Assembly (NCBI RefSeq): GCF_018139645.1
Contig: NZ_JAGSPM010000005.1
Location: 256,277 to 320,276 of the forward strand
Length of the DNA stretch: 64,000 nt
Reading direction: 5' to 3'
From: Affinundibacterium baiyunense
GTDB lineage: Bacteria > Pseudomonadota > Gammaproteobacteria > Burkholderiales > Burkholderiaceae_D
The notes beneath the pieces are model-generated. The model was not told where the DNA came from and did no database searches. It saw only the letters and a list, made by a program, of their open reading frames with translations. The translations under genes and the position numbers were made by a program. This document shows, piece by piece, positions 9,806-17,819 of the stretch (the first letter of the stretch is position 1; each line of letters starts with the position of its first letter).

Positions 9806-9816
9806 TTGTCCGGTAT
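9806..9816 (+). promoter_or_regulatory. Copy of the 11-base element TTGTCCGGTAT upstream of a photolyase gene
   Basis: TTGTCCGGTAT here is identical to the third 11-base direct repeat at 12820-12830 in front of the MerR/LitR-like regulator. It lies about 93 bases upstream of the photolyase ATG (9909). It is a candidate binding site that would place this photolyase under the same regulator; single half-site, so tentative. Confidence 0.4.
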
Positions 9817-9908
9817 GAGTACTAGTGCAGCTTGACCCGCATTTCTTGAGGCGACGCTGATAGCGATCTGGAATACTAAGAACCTCAATTTCTTTTCGCT
9901 TTTTATCT

Positions 9909-11531
9909 ATGTCTTACAGCGTTGTTTGGTTCAAACGCGATTTGCGCTTGCATGATCATGCCGCTTTGTTTGAGGCGGCATCACGCGGCCCTATCCTTTG
10001 TTTATATGTTGTCGAACCAGACCTGTGGCAGCAAGCGGATGCAGCGCGCCAGCATTTTGAGTTCATCCTAGAGAGTTTGCGTGATCTCTATGTGGAATTG
10101 AAACAGCACGGCGGTCGTTTGCAGGTCGTGACTGGCGATATGTTGGAAGTGTTACAGGCTTTGCATGAACGAGCGCCTTTTCACAGTTTGTATGCGCATG
10201 AAGAAACGGGTAATGCTTGGACTTATCAACGTGATTTGGCGGTTGGGCGATGGTGTCGTACTCAACAAATTAATTGGTTAGAGTTCCGACAATTTGGCGT
10301 GGTGCGGCGTTTGGCTGATCGTGATCATTGGAAGGCAAGTTGGGACGCTCACGTTGAGCAAAATTGCTTGCCTGTGCCGGCACAATTGCAGTTCGTGGAT
10401 ATGCCGTGGCAAGATGCGTTGCCGCCTTCTGCTGATCGACTTCATTTGCACCAAGCTGATACGCCACGTCGGCAGCGCGGTGGGCGTCAAGCGGGTCTTG
10501 CTGTATTGTCGTCTTTCTTACTTGAACGTAGTGCCTATTATCGTGGTGGAATTTCCTCTCCCTTATCAGCGCCAGATGCTTGTTCTAGGCTGTCACCTTA
10601 TTTGACGTTTGGCTGTTTAAGCTTGCGTGAAGTCGTGCATGCGACGGTACAGCGTATGGAGCAACTGCATGAGGATGCGGTCATGTCGCTTCATCCATCC
10701 GCGGGACGAATGAAGCAGGGTCTAAATGCTTTTATTAGCCGGCTGTACTGGCATTGCCACTTCATTCAAAAATTGGAATCAGAACCCGAGATTGAATATC
10801 AAAATATGCATCGTGGTTACGATGGTTTGCGCGAGCAGGATTGGAATGAAGCCCATTTTCAAGCACTCATTCAAGGTCGTACAGGTTGGCCTATGGTCGA
10901 TGCCTGTATCGCCATGTTACGTGAGACTGGCTGGATTAATTTTCGTATGCGCGCGATGTTGGTCTCCGTCGCGTCCTATCCGTTGTGGTTAGATTGGCGG
11001 CGGGTTGGTACTTGGTTGGCGACGCAATTTATCGACTATGAGCCGGGTATACATTGGAGCCAAATGCAAATGCAAGCGGGTACTACAGGTATCAATGTGC
11101 CACGCGTATATAACCCAATTAAACAAGCGCATGATCATGATCCGAAAGGCATCTTTGTGCGACGCTGGTTGCCGGCGATGCGTAAAGTACCTGATTTGTT
11201 TTTGTTTGAACCTTGGACTATGCCAGCAGATGTCCAAGCTGCATGCGGCATACAGCTTGGACGAGAAATTCCTATTCCCGTAGTTGATCTAGATGTCGCG
11301 ACACGTGAAGCAAAAGCAAAACTATTTGCAGTGCGTGGACAAGCGGAAGTGAGGGCAGCGAAATCAGCGGTAGTAAAGAAACACGGGTCACGTAATACAC
11401 GTAGCGCACCTAAATTACGCAGCGCAGGAAGTGCAAAGCGCGTAGGAAAATCGACTAAACGAGTAAAACAGCAAGACGCCGGTTCGACCAGTGATATCGA
11501 GCAAGCGCCGCAGCTGGGGTTTGATTTCTAA
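9909..11531 (+). CDS. Cryptochrome/DNA photolyase family flavoprotein
   Basis: This 540-residue protein has an N-terminal alpha/beta photolyase domain (MSYSVVWFKRDLRLHDHAAL, residues 1-20; antenna-binding fold to about 135) and a C-terminal helical FAD domain (about 200-460). FAD-site signatures include GRTGWPMVDACIAMLRETGW, NFRMRAMLVS and WSQMQMQAGTTGINVPRVYNP. The tail (about 475-530) is rich in Lys, Arg and Ser and probably contacts nucleic acid. Light-driven repair of pyrimidine dimers is the family role; a cryptochrome-like sensory role cannot be excluded, and I do not assign a subclass. It faces the convergent DUF2805-HiPIP-DCC genes. Two more paralogues lie at 14154 and 15551. Confidence 0.88.
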   Translation: MSYSVVWFKRDLRLHDHAALFEAASRGPILCLYVVEPDLWQQADAARQHFEFILESLRDLYVELKQHGGRLQVVTGDMLEVLQALHERAPFHSLYAHEETGNAWTYQRDLAVGRWCRTQQINWLEFRQFGVVRRLADRDHWKASWDAHVEQNCLPVPAQLQFVDMPWQDALPPSADRLHLHQADTPRRQRGGRQAGLAVLSSFLLERSAYYRGGISSPLSAPDACSRLSPYLTFGCLSLREVVHATVQRMEQLHEDAVMSLHPSAGRMKQGLNAFISRLYWHCHFIQKLESEPEIEYQNMHRGYDGLREQDWNEAHFQALIQGRTGWPMVDACIAMLRETGWINFRMRAMLVSVASYPLWLDWRRVGTWLATQFIDYEPGIHWSQMQMQAGTTGINVPRVYNPIKQAHDHDPKGIFVRRWLPAMRKVPDLFLFEPWTMPADVQAACGIQLGREIPIPVVDLDVATREAKAKLFAVRGQAEVRAAKSAVVKKHGSRNTRSAPKLRSAGSAKRVGKSTKRVKQQDAGSTSDIEQAPQLGFDF

Positions 11532-11568
11532 ATTCTCATGTTGAAAATCGGGCTCTAAGAAATTTGGT

Positions 11569-11859
11569 TCAAAAATCCCGATTCTTCTGATCACGCGATT
11601 TAAATCGCTTTACCTCATCGCTGCGCAAAGCTTGATGTTTTGTTTTGCGTCCAGCCACGCGGCTACGCCACATTTTGAAGCTCGATGCTTTCATCGACTT
11701 ACGCATTAGTCGAATCACTGCACTTTCGTTCAAGCCAAATTGGCGTTGGATGGCGTCGAAAGTGGTGCGATCTTCCCACGCCATTTGTATCACTCTATCG
11801 ATGGTAGCTTGATCGACGGTAGCGTTGTTCATAGCCGCTTGATAAATTGTTGACGTCAT
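11569..11859 (-). CDS. DUF2805 / TIGR03643 family protein
   Basis: This 96-residue basic protein carries a compact helix-turn-helix-like segment: V-I-Q-M-A-W-E-D-R-T-T-F-D-A-I-Q and F-G-L-N-E-S-A-V-I-R-L-M-R, followed by the signature M-W-R-S-R-V-A-G-R-K-T-K-H. I recognise it as DUF2805/TIGR03643. Its biochemical role is unknown; from memory, members often sit beside photolyase/cryptochrome genes, as here. It starts 3 bases after the HiPIP gene and is probably translated from the same mRNA. It converges with the photolyase at 9909-11531. Confidence 0.8.
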   Translation of the reverse strand: MTSTIYQAAMNNATVDQATIDRVIQMAWEDRTTFDAIQRQFGLNESAVIRLMRKSMKASSFKMWRSRVAGRKTKHQALRSDEVKRFKSRDQKNRDF

Positions 11860-11862
11860 GGT

Positions 11863-12174
11863 TTAGGCTTTCTTTGTCCATGCCATGCACCAGCCTTTTG
11901 CAGAGACTTGCTTGTTACCTAAGGCGGCACAATCTGCCCATGCGTCTGTTGCTTTACCTTGATACAACATGCAGTTAGCGCAATTTTTTCCAGCCGCATA
12001 CGCAGGAAATTTTTTGGCGTCCACTTTACTTGCGTCATGTTTATAGCCAAGAGCAACTGAACCGGGCGCTGCTTCATCGGCGCGATTTGCTTGAGCATTG
12101 ACCTTGAGTGCGGCTCCCAAACCTAAGGCAGCGGGAACGGCTTGAATTAAAAATTGACGACGTGATTTCATCAT
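11863..12174 (-). CDS. High-potential iron-sulfur protein (HiPIP), Tat-exported
   Basis: This 103-residue periplasmic electron carrier binds a cubane 4Fe-4S cluster. The N-terminus is a twin-arginine signal (MMKSRRQFLIQAVPAALGLG) with a likely cleavage after A-N-A/V-N-A-Q around residue 28. The four cluster cysteines follow HiPIP spacing: CANCMLYQG, then a Cys in WADCAALG and a Cys in KGWCMAW. The ATG at 12174 has an AAAGGA ribosome-binding site. HiPIPs usually shuttle electrons between the bc1 complex and oxidases or reaction centres. Its place between a DCC protein and a DUF2805 protein near three photolyases is unusual and may point to a redox role in a light response (inference). Confidence 0.92.
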   Translation of the reverse strand: MMKSRRQFLIQAVPAALGLGAALKVNAQANRADEAAPGSVALGYKHDASKVDAKKFPAYAAGKNCANCMLYQGKATDAWADCAALGNKQVSAKGWCMAWTKKA

Positions 12175-12231
12175 GAATTCCTTTTTAGATAATGTAGTTA
12201 ATTGATTTGATTCTCGGTACTGCTTAGTTGA

Positions 12232-12669
12232 TCAAAATTGGCGATCAATTTTTTCGCCAACTGGCTTGCGCCAAAGCGGTCGAAACTTTAGAAAGACGTG
12301 GTACAAATTATCTAACAAAGCAATTACCCAGCGCCTTTCGAGTAAGGGCGTGGCCCATTGAAGGGCAGGCAATTGTCGCCACATCAAAATAAATGCAGCC
12401 GCTCCTGATACAAGTTGTCCCGTTTCATCACGTGCATGCAATTTGTTGAGCGCTTGTTGTCGATTGAGTTGTGTTCCTAGCTCGATTTCTTCGCAGCGGC
12501 TTGCATCTATCCATTCAATTTTGTCAGCGCCTCGCCATGTTTGGTAGGTGGCGATTTCTTTCGCACACAAGGGACATGTACCATCGAAATAAACTGTGCA
12601 AATTGGCTTTGCTGCTTGTTTTTCGTAGTGCATATTTATTTGTATTGGCGCGTTTTTCATTGCTGTCAT
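12232..12669 (-). CDS. DCC-family thiol-disulfide oxidoreductase-like protein (DUF393)
   Basis: This 145-residue protein has the DCC motif near the N-terminus: VYFDGTCPLCAKEIATY (about residues 27-43), a thioredoxin-like CxxC in the DUF393 family. There is no signal peptide, so it should be cytoplasmic. The exact reaction is not established for the family. It is divergent from the MerR/LitR-like regulator across a 219-base region containing the 11-base direct repeats, and it precedes the HiPIP and DUF2805 genes on the same strand, so the three may be one transcript controlled from that region. Confidence 0.85.
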   Translation of the reverse strand: MTAMKNAPIQINMHYEKQAAKPICTVYFDGTCPLCAKEIATYQTWRGADKIEWIDASRCEEIELGTQLNRQQALNKLHARDETGQLVSGAAAFILMWRQLPALQWATPLLERRWVIALLDNLYHVFLKFRPLWRKPVGEKIDRQF

Positions 12670-12784
12670 TGTTATCGCTGCGAAGTTGCGTGAGATTTTT
12701 GATAATGAATTATTGACTTATCCTGTTTGATATAGAGTAGTCCAAAACGGAAATGATGTCCAATAAGTGAACCGTTAAAACTTG

Positions 12785-12793
12785 TGTTATGAT
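12785..12793 (+). promoter_or_regulatory. Candidate extended -10 promoter of the MerR/LitR-like operon
   Basis: TGTTATGAT contains the extended -10 form TG-n-TATGAT. No good -35 box is seen at 16-18 bases upstream, which is tolerated by extended -10 promoters. Transcription would start near 12800, at the edge of the three direct repeats at 12798-12830, a geometry that suits repression. Confidence 0.4.
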
Positions 12794-12797
12794 GATT

Positions 12798-12830
12798 TTA
12801 TTCGGTTCAATATCGGTTCTTGTCCGGTAT
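12798..12830 (+). promoter_or_regulatory. Three 11-base direct repeats, candidate operator of the MerR/LitR-like regulator
   Basis: Three consecutive 11-mers read TTATTCGGTTC, AATATCGGTTC and TTGTCCGGTAT. The CGGTTC/CGGTTC/CGGTAT cores start at 12803, 12814 and 12825, exactly 11 bases apart. CarH/LitR-type MerR photoreceptor regulators are known to bind operators built from 11-base direct repeats. The array lies between the candidate -10 and the regulator start codon and is shared with the divergent DCC gene. Confidence 0.6.
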
Positions 12831-12888
12831 TTTGTCATTTCTTGAATCAGTTCTTTTTCGATCAATTTGCTAAAAAAGTGGGTGAACT

Positions 12889-13932
12889 ATGAATAATCAA
12901 ACAGTAAAGTCGGCCGCCAATGAGGCGAATGCCACTTATCGCAGTGGTGCTGCAGCGCGTTTGTCAGGTGTTCCTGTGGAGACTTTACGTGTGTGGGAGC
13001 GGCGCTATGGCGTGACAGACCCAAGTCGCTCAGAACGTGGTCAGCGGCAGTATTCATTTGAGGATGTGCGGCGTTTGGGTCTGATCAAGCAATTGGTTGA
13101 TGCCGGCAATTCGATTGGTGCGGTGGCGCATCTTGATTTGCAACAGTTACTGGCGATGTTAAGCGCGGTGGCAAATTTGCCTGCGGCAAAATCGCAAGTA
13201 CAACTCAGTAATGGTATGTTGAGAATTGCGTTGGTCGGCGTGATGTTGCGCCAATCTTTGATTAATCTAGATCCAGATCAAAGCAAATTGAGCTTGGTGC
13301 AAACTGCCTTCAATTTGAAACAAGCACCGATGCAGTTGAAGGATGTCAAAGTCGATGTGATGGTAGTCGAACAAGGTGAATTGACTGCACCAGAAGAACA
13401 AATTCCACTCTTAGGATTAGCTCAACAAGCTTGTCAGGCAACAGCGGTACTTATTCTGTATCGATTTGCATCAAGTGACGCGATTCGTCAATTGCGACTT
13501 GCAGGTTTTCATGTTGCACGCATTCCCGCTGACATGCTCGAAATAGACCATCTATGCCGCGTTGCAATGGCGCGCGCACTGACGCTCGCCGAGCAACAGG
13601 GGCGCATGGGCCGCGTGAAGAAAAATGGCATGCGACCAGTTGATGCCGCTCGAAATAAGAAAAGCAATTTAATCCCAGCGCGTTTGCTCGATGATGAACA
13701 CTTAACGCACATCGCCAAATTTGCCACGAGTATTCACTGCGAATGTCCTCGTCATCTAGTCGACTTGCTGCAAATGCTGACCAGTTTTGAACGCTACAGC
13801 GCGCAATGTGAGAACCGTAACGAAGAAGACGCAAGTCTGCATCGCGATTTGCATTACACAGCGGCGCATGCACGTTCTGCGTTAGAGCAAGCTTTAGTGC
13901 GCGTCGCGCAGGCAGAGGGCATTCAGTATTGA
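12889..13932 (+). CDS. MerR-family regulator of the LitR/CarH type, cobalamin motif not visible
   Basis: This 347-residue regulator has an N-terminal MerR winged helix (about 17-85) with the typical VWERRYG and Y-S-F-E-D-V-R-R-L motifs. The remainder (about 100-345) matches LitR/CarH length and layout (helical bundle plus alpha/beta domain). The cobalamin-binding signature (E/D-x-H-x-x-G) of B12-dependent family members is not seen; the corresponding region reads DVKVDVMVVEQGELTAPEEQ. It may therefore sense light indirectly, through a partner protein. It is the first gene of a five-gene run (regulator, DUF2256, cry-DASH, Fe-S photolyase, TIGR02450) with gaps of 27 bases or less. Autoregulation through the 11-base repeats is likely. 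Confidence 0.85.
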   Translation: MNNQTVKSAANEANATYRSGAAARLSGVPVETLRVWERRYGVTDPSRSERGQRQYSFEDVRRLGLIKQLVDAGNSIGAVAHLDLQQLLAMLSAVANLPAAKSQVQLSNGMLRIALVGVMLRQSLINLDPDQSKLSLVQTAFNLKQAPMQLKDVKVDVMVVEQGELTAPEEQIPLLGLAQQACQATAVLILYRFASSDAIRQLRLAGFHVARIPADMLEIDHLCRVAMARALTLAEQQGRMGRVKKNGMRPVDAARNKKSNLIPARLLDDEHLTHIAKFATSIHCECPRHLVDLLQMLTSFERYSAQCENRNEEDASLHRDLHYTAAHARSALEQALVRVAQAEGIQY

Positions 13933-13959
13933 AATTGAATATTCTCGAGAAAGCGCGTC

Positions 13960-14157
13960 ATGAAAATGCGTAAAAAATCGGATTTACCAAGCAAGCTATG
14001 TGAAGTCTGTGGTTTATCTTTTGCTTGGCGTAAGAAGTGGGAAAAAGACTGGGCTTCAGTCAAGTATTGCTCTGAGCGTTGTCGTCGAGCACGGCCTAGC
14101 GCATCGGTGAAAAATTTAACTAGCAATTCTGCAATCGCCTCGGTAAAGCACATATGA
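13960..14157 (+). CDS. DUF2256 small zinc-ribbon-like protein
   Basis: This 65-residue basic protein has a treble-clef-like Cys pattern: K-L-C-E-V-C-G (about residues 13-19) and V-K-Y-C-S-E-R-C-R (about 33-41), with the family's W-R-K-K-W and W-x-x-V-K-Y-C-S core between. It matches DUF2256, a family commonly found beside or fused to photolyase/cryptochrome genes; its role is unknown. It overlaps the next gene by ATGA (stop 14155-14157, start 14154), so the two are translationally coupled. Confidence 0.88.
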   Translation: MKMRKKSDLPSKLCEVCGLSFAWRKKWEKDWASVKYCSERCRRARPSASVKNLTSNSAIASVKHI

Positions 14158-15542
14158 AAAAACTAGTTGTTTATTGGTTTCGAAATGATCTTCGAGTTGA
14201 AGATAATCCGGCATTAAATGCTGCCTGTGCATACGCGCAGCGTACGGGAGCGCAATTGCTTCCGCTGTTTTGTCACACCTCTGCGCAAGGCACTTTGCAT
14301 GTCGAACAAACGCAGTGGGGTTTTGCGCGTTTATCGGCTCATCGTCGATATTTTTTGCGCGATAGTTTGTTAGATTTACGCGAGCAGTTGCAGCAGTTTG
14401 GATTTGAATTGATGGAATTGGAAGGAGAACTAAGCGCGCAATCAGCATTTTTGGCGGCACTCGCGCAAACGTATACGCTTCAGACCTTCTTTTGCGAAGA
14501 TATCGCGGCACCAGAAGAGCGCGCGCAGGTAGATGCTGTGCGGGCATTGCAGATCGATGTGCAAGCAGTATGGCAATCGACAATGTACGATCCGACATCG
14601 TTCGATTTCGACATAACGCAGATGCCAGATCAGTTCACGGCATTTCGACACAAGATAGAACACGCGGCATATCCGATACGCCAAGTAGTATCATGTGCAC
14701 TCTCTGCATCGTTCGCATTGCGTGACGCCACATTAGAAAAATTTTCTGTGCATTTGAGTAAGCAAAGCCAGCCTCAACTTGACGCCCTTGACGATGTTGA
14801 TACTCAGGTCATGCATGATATTCACGATGTGCGCAGTTCCTTCCCCTATTTCTTGCCCGAGTTTCGCGGCGGCAGTCGTGCTGCACATGCGCATCTAAAA
14901 AACTACTTCTCTTCTGAGTTGCCACATTCTTATAAACAAACACGTAATCAATTACAGGGTACGCGCTTTTCGACCAAGTTCTCGCCATGGCTGGCGAGTG
15001 GTGCGCTTTCGGCACCGCAAGTGATGGCTGCATTGCGCGAGTTTGAAGCGGAGAAAGGACAAAGCGACAGCACTTATTGGATTTGGTTTGAATTGCTGTG
15101 GCGTGATTATTTTCGCTATTTGCATTGCAAGTACGGCGTGCGGCTGTATCGTGCCAGCGGTTTATCAAAACTACCCGTCGATTTGCCTGCTTTTGATGCG
15201 CAAAAATTTCAAGCGTGGACGCAATCGATGACGGGTGAGTCTTTGATTGATGCTGCCATGCGTGAGCTGACCAGTACTGGGTATTTATCGAATCGCCTGC
15301 GTCAGCAAGTCATCAGTTATTGGCTGCATGAGTTAGGTGGTGATTGGCGCGTTGCTGCTGCTTGGTTTGAATCGCAATTGCTTGATTACGATGTGTACAG
15401 CAACCAAGGAAATTGCTTGTACTTGGCGGGTTTAGGAACCGATCCTCGCGGCTATTTAGGCGGGCGTTGGTTTGATCCGAAGAAGCAAGCAAAACAGCAT
15501 GATGCAGACGGAAGTTATCGAACACTTTGGAACTCACGGTAA
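14154..15542 (+). CDS. Cryptochrome DASH family photolyase
   Basis: This 462-residue protein starts [20 protein letters not shown], the DASH-type alpha/beta domain. The FAD domain carries DASH-like signatures: [57 protein letters not shown] and a final [17 protein letters not shown] cryptochromes bind FAD and usually MTHF and repair cyclobutane dimers mainly in single-stranded DNA, with possible signalling roles. The start overlaps the DUF2256 stop. The next gene begins 9 bases after its stop. Length and motifs indicate an intact enzyme. Confidence 0.93.
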   Translation: MKKLVVYWFRNDLRVEDNPALNAACAYAQRTGAQLLPLFCHTSAQGTLHVEQTQWGFARLSAHRRYFLRDSLLDLREQLQQFGFELMELEGELSAQSAFLAALAQTYTLQTFFCEDIAAPEERAQVDAVRALQIDVQAVWQSTMYDPTSFDFDITQMPDQFTAFRHKIEHAAYPIRQVVSCALSASFALRDATLEKFSVHLSKQSQPQLDALDDVDTQVMHDIHDVRSSFPYFLPEFRGGSRAAHAHLKNYFSSELPHSYKQTRNQLQGTRFSTKFSPWLASGALSAPQVMAALREFEAEKGQSDSTYWIWFELLWRDYFRYLHCKYGVRLYRASGLSKLPVDLPAFDAQKFQAWTQSMTGESLIDAAMRELTSTGYLSNRLRQQVISYWLHELGGDWRVAAAWFESQLLDYDVYSNQGNCLYLAGLGTDPRGYLGGRWFDPKKQAKQHDADGSYRTLWNSR

Positions 15543-15550
15543 ACCAAATC

Positions 15551-17098
15551 ATGAACAACAATCAGCAACCCGCGCATACCTTGCGCCTGATCTTAGGTGA
15601 TCAGTTAAATTCACAACATAGTTGGTTTGCGCATCAGCAAGACGATGTGTTGTACGTGATGATGGAGGTGCGTCAAGAGACGGATTATGTGCTGCATCAT
15701 GCGCAAAAGATCATCGCGATCTTTGCTGGCATGCGTGAATTTGCGCGCCGTTTGCAGTTGGCAGGACATCGTGTGCATTTCTTGACGATAGATGATCCAG
15801 ACAATCTGCATGCGATTCCAGCCAATATTGAGAAACTAGCGCAAATGGTGCAAGCGCAAGAATTTCAATATCAAGCGCCTGATGAATATCGTTTGGATCA
15901 ACAGTTACAGATATTTGCGCAAACCACGGCCTTGCGTTGCTATATGTTTGATAGCGAACACTTTCTAACGCAGAGAGAAGAAGCGGGAAAGATTTTTGAA
16001 GGTCGCAAGAAATGGTTGATGGAACATTTCTATCGACAAATGCGGGTCAAATATCAGGTGTTGATGACGGGGCAAGATCCCACTGGCGGTGCATGGAATT
16101 TTGATCACGATAATCGTAAAGCATGGTCAGGATTGCCGTGGGAACCAGAAGATTTTCGACCACGCCACGATCACAGTGCCTTGTGGGAGACGATACAAAA
16201 TGCGGGCGTGAAAAGTTTTGGCGAACCCAATGCCAGCGAATTTGCATGGCCTTTACACCGTGACGAAGCCTTGACGCAATTGCAGGCCTTCGTGCGTTTG
16301 GCATTGCCACATTTTGGTGATTTTCAAGATGCGATGAGTAGCAAGGCATGGCGTTTATTTCACTCGCTGTTGTCGTTCGCATTAAACGTCAAGATGCTAA
16401 GCCCGCGCGAGGTGATTGCCGCGGTAGAAGCGGCGTACTCACGTGGCGAAGTATCGATTGCCGCCGCCGAGGGATACATTCGACAAATCCTCGGTTGGCG
16501 GGAATATGTGCGTGGCGTGTATTGGCATTTCATGCCCGATTACGCGCAAGAAAATGCGTTTGATCATCAAGCTGAATTGCCGACGTGGTTTTGGACCGGC
16601 AAGACCAAGATGCGCTGCCTATCGCATGCGATTGGACAATCTTTGCAGCAAGCGCATGCACATCATATTCAACGCTTAATGGTGATCGGCAATTTCTCGC
16701 TGCTAGCTGGTTTGCACCCACAGCGTGTTCACGAGTGGTATCTCGGTGTGTATATCGATGCGTTTGAATGGGTGGAATTGCCGAATACTTTGGGCATGAG
16801 TCAGTACGCTGATGGTGGTGTGTTAGCGACCAAGCCCTATGTATCGAGCGCCGCTTACATTGATCGCATGAGCGATTATTGCAAGGGCTGTCAGTACGAT
16901 AAAAAGCAGCGCACCACCGAAAATGCTTGTCCGTTCAATGCGCTATATTGGGATTTCTTCTCACGCAATGAAAAACAATTGGCGAGCAATCCACGCATCG
17001 GTATGGTGTATCCGCAGTTACGAAAAATGAGCGCAGAAGCAAGGCAGGATTTGAGCGAACGAGCGATTTATTTGCGTCAGAATTTCGATGCGCTATGA
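15551..17098 (+). CDS. Iron-sulfur bacterial cryptochrome/photolyase (FeS-BCP, prokaryotic (6-4) photolyase type)
   Basis: This 515-residue protein belongs to the FeS-BCP group (PhrB/CryB). It begins with H-T-L-R-L-I-L-G-D-Q-L-N, characteristic of this clade. Four cysteines for a 4Fe-4S cluster are present at 356, 444, 447 and 460 (C-K-G-C at 444-447 and A-C-P-F-N at 459-463), the spacing known from PhrB. The family repairs (6-4) photoproducts using FAD and a ribolumazine antenna. The ATG at 15551 is preferred over a TTG eight codons earlier that overlaps cry-DASH. Its stop overlaps a possible start of the TIGR02450 gene. It is the third photolyase paralogue within 7 kb. Confidence 0.93.
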   Translation: MNNNQQPAHTLRLILGDQLNSQHSWFAHQQDDVLYVMMEVRQETDYVLHHAQKIIAIFAGMREFARRLQLAGHRVHFLTIDDPDNLHAIPANIEKLAQMVQAQEFQYQAPDEYRLDQQLQIFAQTTALRCYMFDSEHFLTQREEAGKIFEGRKKWLMEHFYRQMRVKYQVLMTGQDPTGGAWNFDHDNRKAWSGLPWEPEDFRPRHDHSALWETIQNAGVKSFGEPNASEFAWPLHRDEALTQLQAFVRLALPHFGDFQDAMSSKAWRLFHSLLSFALNVKMLSPREVIAAVEAAYSRGEVSIAAAEGYIRQILGWREYVRGVYWHFMPDYAQENAFDHQAELPTWFWTGKTKMRCLSHAIGQSLQQAHAHHIQRLMVIGNFSLLAGLHPQRVHEWYLGVYIDAFEWVELPNTLGMSQYADGGVLATKPYVSSAAYIDRMSDYCKGCQYDKKQRTTENACPFNALYWDFFSRNEKQLASNPRIGMVYPQLRKMSAEARQDLSERAIYLRQNFDAL

Positions 17099-17118
17099 CT
17101 ATAAAAAGTGAGGTAAAA

Positions 17119-17382
17119 ATGCATTCTCCAAATCAAGCGCAATTACAAATAAGAGATCGTCCAGTTCAACTGAATCCCAAAAAGCTTTTGCTGACGAAAT
17201 GGACAGCGGTAAAGGTAATCGCCAAGCAAAAACATTGTTTGGTCAGCCGCGTGCTGCAACCTGAAGACTTGAGTTTACCGATTACTGAAATCGAGATGGA
17301 AGCAGTTTATTCCGGTAATAAACAAATCATCGCTTGGCGAGAATTGCAAGATGCCGAACGCTGGAAGCAAGGTTGGCTTTGA
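17119..17382 (+). CDS. TIGR02450 family Trp-rich small protein
   Basis: This 87-residue protein carries the family core: L-N-P-K-K-L-L-L-T-K-W-T-A-V, then K-H-C-L-V-S-R-V, and a tail W-R-E-L-Q-D-A-E-R-W-K-Q-G-W. The function is unknown. From memory, TIGR02450 genes often neighbour photolyase genes, which agrees with its place as last gene of this operon. An ATG at 17095 overlaps the FeS-BCP stop (ATGA coupling), giving 95 residues. I chose 17119 because it has a GTGAGG ribosome-binding site at good spacing and matches the conserved core better; the choice is not certain. Confidence 0.85.
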   Translation: MHSPNQAQLQIRDRPVQLNPKKLLLTKWTAVKVIAKQKHCLVSRVLQPEDLSLPITEIEMEAVYSGNKQIIAWRELQDAERWKQGWL

Positions 17383-17393
17383 TGTGTGTTTTA

Positions 17394-17476
17394 TGTAGGG
17401 CGGGTGCAACCCGCGCGGTCGAAACGTGGTGCAACCGTGATCGGTGTATGTGCGGCGCGGGTTGCACCCGCCCTAC
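17394..17476. repeat. REP-like inverted repeat (GTAGGGCGGGTGCAACCCGC type)
   Basis: Arms of 23 bases at 17394-17416 and 17454-17476 are near-perfect reverse complements (TGTAGGGCGGGTGCAACCCG on the left). Each arm also contains its own short palindrome (GGGTGCAACCC). I know this word as a dispersed extragenic repeat in many proteobacteria. It follows the photolyase operon and may serve as its terminator. Confidence 0.75.
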
Positions 17477-17550
17477 AAACTAAAGCGCTAGTTTTATTTC
17501 TTCCTTTTTAGGGTATAGGTATTTATATATGTTCAGATTTGGTTGGTCAC

Positions 17551-17590
17551 TCCTTCTCCCGCAAGCGGGAGACGGCTGGGATGAGGGCAG
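17551..17590 (+). repeat. REP-like element (CTCCCGCAAGCGGGAG core), copy 1
   Basis: The 16-base palindrome CTCCCGCAAGCGGGAG is followed by a G-rich tail ending GGGATGAGGGCAG. Copy 2 (17674-17713) is the same element inverted, and copy 3 is at 20048-20089. The pair forms a head-to-head doublet like a BIME. Confidence 0.75.
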
Positions 17591-17673
17591 TTCAGATTGA
17601 CGAAATACATATTTAAATGCCGCGTTCTGTATTTAGAGCATATGTAGTCGATACGTTGTTTTCGCTTGTTAAT

Positions 17674-17713
17674 CTCCCTCACCCCAACCCTCTCCCGCTT
17701 GCGGGAGAGGGAG
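17674..17713 (-). repeat. REP-like element, copy 2 (inverted relative to copy 1)
   Basis: CCCTCACCCCAACCC is followed by the palindrome CTCCCGCTTGCGGGAG and AGGGAG. It is the reverse complement form of copy 1, 84 bases away, so a long stem could form between the copies. Confidence 0.75.
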
Positions 17714-17819
17714 TGTTATTGGAACTCCGACTTGTTTAGATGCATGTCCCTTGAACGGGCGGAATTCCAAGTAAGCATCCCCAAATAATTTAGTTTTTAT
17801 TTCGACAGAGGCCCATCCT

